From: Comamonadaceae bacterium
GTDB taxonomy: Bacteria > Pseudomonadota > Gammaproteobacteria > Burkholderiales > Burkholderiaceae_C
Reading direction: 5' to 3'
Assembly (NCBI GenBank): GCA_947374485.1
Contig: CANCCF010000064.1
Coordinates: forward strand, 1 to 19,698
Length of the DNA: 19,698 bases
The notes beneath the pieces are model-generated. The model saw only the letters and a list, made by a program, of their open reading frames with translations. It did not search any database and was not told the origin of the DNA. The translations under genes were made by a program, and so were the position numbers. This document shows, piece after piece, positions 15,979 through 19,698 of this stretch (position 1 is the first letter of the stretch; each line of letters begins with the position of its first letter).

Positions 15979-16012
15979 GGCGGGGGGGAAGGGGGGGGCA
16001 AACCAACCCCCC
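15968..16012 (+). other. G-quadruplex-like tract with competing G6/C6 hairpin, next to soxB stop
   Basis: Four plus-strand G-runs of 5, 4, 7 and 8 bases (15968-15972, 15977-15980, 15982-15988, 15991-15998) are separated by loops of 4, 1 and 2 nt, an excellent match to the quadruplex pattern. The last run can instead pair with CCCCCC at 16007-16012 across an 8-nt loop. The G-strand is the template strand for soxB transcription, so a folded structure would stand in the path of RNA polymerase 24 bp after the soxB stop. Confidence 0.6.
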
Positions 16013-16035
16013 GGAGGAAAAATGCAGAGCCATGG

Positions 16036-17283
16036 TCAATGCGCCACAGCCGCCGCACCATGCTCATCAATCAAATGCCCCGACGTAAACCGGTTCAAAG
16101 AAAAAGCAGCATTCAGCGGATGCGGATTGTCCTGCGCAATGGTGTGTGCCATGACCCAGCCCGAACCGGGCGTGGCCTTGAAGCCGCCGGTGCCCCAACC
16201 GCAGTTGAAGTACAGGCCCTTGATGTGCGTCTTGCTGATGATCGGGCAGGCGTCTGGCGACACGTCCACAATGCCGCCCCACTGGCGGTTCATGCGGATG
16301 CGGCGGAAGATGGGGAACATCTCGCAAATCGCCTGCAGGGTGTGCTCGATGACGGGGAAGCTGCCGCGCTGGCCGTAGCCCACATACGAGTCGATACCCG
16401 CGCCAATCACCAGGTCGCCCTTGTCAGACTGGCTGACATAGGCGTGGATGGCATTGCTCATCACCACGGTGTGGATGATGGGTTTGACCGGCTCGGACAC
16501 CAGGGCCTGCAGCGGATGGCTTTCCAGCGGCAAACGGATGCCTGCCATCTCGGCCAGCACGCTGCTGTGACCCGCAGCCACCACGCCGATTTTTTTGCTC
16601 TTGATGGTGCCGCGTGTGGTCTCGATGCCGGTGATCTGCTCGCCGTCACGCTGAAAGCCCACCACTTCGCAGTTCTGGATGATGTCCACACCCAGGCGGT
16701 CGGCCGCGCGGGCAAAGCCCCAGGCAATCGCGTCGTGGCGCGCCACGCCGCCGCGCGGCTGGAAGGAGGCGCCCATCACGGGGTAGCGCAGGCTGGTGTT
16801 GTTCATGATGGGCACCATCTCCTGCACCTGGGCCGGGGTGAGCACCAAGCCGTCCACGCCGTTGAGGCGGTTGGCGTTGACGCGGCGCTCGATGTCGCGC
16901 ATGTCCTGCAGCGAGTGGCCCACGTTCATCACGCCGCGCTGGCTGAACATGGTGTTGTAGTTCAGGTCTTGCGACAAACCTTCCCACAGCTCCATGGCTT
17001 TTTCATACAGGTGGGTGGCTTCGTCCCACAGGTAGTTGGAGCGCACGATGGTCGTATTGCGCGCGGTGTTGCCGCCGCCCAGCCAGCCGCGTTCCACGAC
17101 GGCAATGTTGCGCATGCCGTGTTCCTTGGCCAGGTAGTAAGCGGTAGCCAGGCCGTGGCCGCCACCGCCGACGATGATGGCGTCGTATTCTGCTTTGGGG
17201 GCGGGGCTGCGCCACTGCTTTTGCCAGTCCTCGTGGTAGGACATGGCGTTGCGGGCCAGGGAAAAAATAGAAAAGTTGCTCAT
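16036..17283 (-). CDS. soxB: Sarcosine oxidase beta subunit
   Basis: 415 residues, full length. A DAO-type FAD fold has the dinucleotide motif IIVGGGGHG (36-44), followed by GWLGGGNTARNTTIVRSNY, a hallmark of SoxB. H183 in RHDAIAWG is the likely site of covalent FMN attachment, by analogy with the histidine known in Stenotrophomonas and Corynebacterium enzymes. The C-terminal NCGWGTGGFKATPGSG segment closes the FAD site. Beta oxidises sarcosine at its non-covalent FAD and passes electrons to FMN, where O2 is reduced to H2O2. The start MSNFSIFSLARNA matches the MxxxSxFxLxRxA start of the family; a later ATG (codon 14) is therefore less likely. No ribosome-binding site lies close to the start; GGAG is 16 nt away. 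Confidence 0.97.
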   Translation of the reverse strand: MSNFSIFSLARNAMSYHEDWQKQWRSPAPKAEYDAIIVGGGGHGLATAYYLAKEHGMRNIAVVERGWLGGGNTARNTTIVRSNYLWDEATHLYEKAMELWEGLSQDLNYNTMFSQRGVMNVGHSLQDMRDIERRVNANRLNGVDGLVLTPAQVQEMVPIMNNTSLRYPVMGASFQPRGGVARHDAIAWGFARAADRLGVDIIQNCEVVGFQRDGEQITGIETTRGTIKSKKIGVVAAGHSSVLAEMAGIRLPLESHPLQALVSEPVKPIIHTVVMSNAIHAYVSQSDKGDLVIGAGIDSYVGYGQRGSFPVIEHTLQAICEMFPIFRRIRMNRQWGGIVDVSPDACPIISKTHIKGLYFNCGWGTGGFKATPGSGWVMAHTIAQDNPHPLNAAFSLNRFTSGHLIDEHGAAAVAH

Positions 17284-17351
17284 ATTATTTAATCAGTTAC
17301 TCCATTACCCACTAACCCAAATCCGCATCAAGCGCCAACACCACAGACCAG

Positions 17352-17451
17352 AGATGCCGTGGAACCGGCTTCGCCGGGCCACTGGCATCGCCCCCTGCAA
17401 GGGGGGAAGGTGCTACACGCAGTGAGCGGCCGACGGGGGTGTTCCACATCT
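17352..17451. repeat. Structured intergenic element between sdaA and soxB (possible terminator)
   Basis: Outer arms AGAT-gcc-GTGGAAC (17352-17365) and GTTCCAC-ATCT (17441-17451) pair over 11 bp with a 3-nt bulge. Two hairpins lie inside: CCGGC-TTC-GCCGG (17365-17377, sharing one base with the arm) and CCCCCT-GCA-AGGGGG (17391-17405). The element ends directly against the sdaA stop codon. This branched layout resembles a REP/BIME-type repeat and may end or stabilise the glyA-sdaA message. Between it and soxB (17284-17351) no strong promoter is visible. Confidence 0.5.
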
Positions 17452-18843
<1,392 letters not shown>

Positions 18844-18882
18844 GGTGGGTGTGCTCTGGTTAGGGCGCGCTGAAGGCGGAAA

Positions 18883-19698
18883 TCAGCAGGGTGCGGGAAA
18901 GCGGCGGCACAGCGCGGTGATGCGGCCTGCCACATCTTGCTCCACGGCAGCCAGATCGCCCTTGGACGCCATGCAATCCATCACATCGCACATGGCGGTG
19001 GCCACCTGCTCGCACTCGGCCACGCCGAAGCCACGGGTGGTGATGGCGGGTGTGCCGACGCGGATGCCGCTGGTAACAAAGGGAGACTGCGGGTCATTGG
19101 GCACGGAGTTCTTGTTGACGGTGATGTGGGCACGGCCGAGAGCGGCGTCGGCGTCCTTGCCGGTCAGGCCCTTGGCCACCAGGCTGACCAGCATCAGGTG
19201 GTTGTCGGTGCCGCCGGAGATCACGTCATAGCCACGGGCCATGAACACCGCGGCCATGGCGCGGGCGTTGGTGATGACCTGTGCCTGATAGGTTTTGAAC
19301 TCGGGCTGCAGCGCTTCCAGAAAGGCTACCGCCTTGGCGGCAATCACGTGCATCAACGGGCCGCCTTGCGTGCCGGGGAAGACCATGGAGTTGAGCTTCT
19401 TCTCGATCTCGGGGTTGGCGCGGCACAGGATCATGCCGCCACGTGGGCCGCGCAGGGTCTTGTGGGTGGTGGTGGTGACCACATCGGCAAAGGGAACCGG
19501 GTTGGGGTACAGGCCCGCAGCCACCAGCCCGGCAAAGTGGGCCATGTCCACCCACAGCAGAGCGCCCACCTTGTCGGCGATGGCGCGGAAACGCGCAAAG
19601 TCCAGGTGGCGGCTGTAGGCGGAGTAGCCGGCCACGATCATCTTGGGCTTGACTTCAATGGCTTGCGCTTCCAGCGCGTCGTAGTCGATCAGGCCGGT
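18883..19698 (-). CDS. glyA: Serine hydroxymethyltransferase (5' part beyond window)
   Basis: The frame is open to the window end and gives the C-terminal 271 residues of a protein that is normally about 415. The PLP-lysine motif VVTTTTHKTLRGPRGG, DMAHFAGLVAAG, GTQGGPLMHVIAAKAVA, and the C-terminal SGIRVGTPAITTRGF are unmistakable. It interconverts glycine plus 5,10-methylene-tetrahydrofolate with serine. Placed just before sdaA and the sox genes, it is probably the catabolic glyA copy (glyA1-type) that uses both products of sarcosine oxidase. The housekeeping copy would then be elsewhere, which cannot be checked here. Confidence 0.97.
   Translation of the reverse strand, partial: TGLIDYDALEAQAIEVKPKMIVAGYSAYSRHLDFARFRAIADKVGALLWVDMAHFAGLVAAGLYPNPVPFADVVTTTTHKTLRGPRGGMILCRANPEIEKKLNSMVFPGTQGGPLMHVIAAKAVAFLEALQPEFKTYQAQVITNARAMAAVFMARGYDVISGGTDNHLMLVSLVAKGLTGKDADAALGRAHITVNKNSVPNDPQSPFVTSGIRVGTPAITTRGFGVAECEQVATAMCDVMDCMASKGDLAAVEQDVAGRITALCRRFPAPC

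Noticed and set aside
15494..16039. Minus-strand frame of 181 codons in the soxB-soxD gap
   Set aside because: It passes through the repeat hairpin and the G-rich tract, and its C-terminal part is simply translated repeat. I recall such translated repeats being over-annotated as hypothetical proteins in Comamonadaceae.

Overview
The window reads as chromosomal DNA of a high-GC betaproteobacterium, most likely a member of the Comamonadaceae (Rhodoferax/Polaromonas/Acidovorax type). This rests on the look of the proteins, the strong third-position GC bias that produces long antisense shadow ORFs, and an intergenic repeat (with a cTTCGc-loop hairpin and a 'gccgggtctcg' edge) that I recall as typical of this family. 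It is an inference, not a database result. All twelve supported genes lie on the minus strand, so transcription runs from the right edge to the left edge. The glyA and etfB genes at the two edges are cut by the window.

Right part (about 11.5-19.7 kb): one-carbon and sarcosine catabolism. A partial glyA (serine hydroxymethyltransferase) is followed by sdaA (L-serine dehydratase) and the four subunits of heterotetrameric sarcosine oxidase, soxB, soxD, soxA and soxG. SoxBDAG demethylates sarcosine to glycine and passes the methyl carbon to tetrahydrofolate. GlyA uses glycine plus methylene-tetrahydrofolate to make serine, and SdaA deaminates serine to pyruvate. soxD-soxA-soxG are chained by start/stop overlaps. 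soxB is separated from soxD by 588 bp that carry a dispersed repeat and a very G-rich tract. A second, inverted copy of the repeat lies just after soxG.

Middle (about 8.2-11.0 kb): a HyuA-like hydantoinase/oxoprolinase (ASKHA-fold ATPase) without an adjacent HyuB, followed 10 bp later by a small Fe-S protein with eight cysteines in two cluster-like groups. The function of this pair is not known to me. A link to sarcosine production from N-methylhydantoin is possible but unproven.

Left-middle (about 3.3-8.1 kb): a three-gene unit of a TonB-dependent outer-membrane receptor, a periplasmic substrate-binding protein, and a membrane hybrid histidine kinase whose start overlaps the previous stop (ATGA). 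No ABC permease or ATPase and no stand-alone response regulator are adjacent. The layout suggests a cell-envelope sensing or uptake module.

Left edge (1-3.1 kb): a dimethylglycine/sarcosine-dehydrogenase-type flavoprotein (FAD domain fused to a GcvT-like folate domain), followed after 27 bp by the start of etfB. Electrons from this demethylation probably go to ETF and the quinone pool, whereas the sox enzyme uses O2. The cluster as a whole fits the lower part of glycine betaine catabolism: dimethylglycine, sarcosine, glycine, serine, pyruvate.
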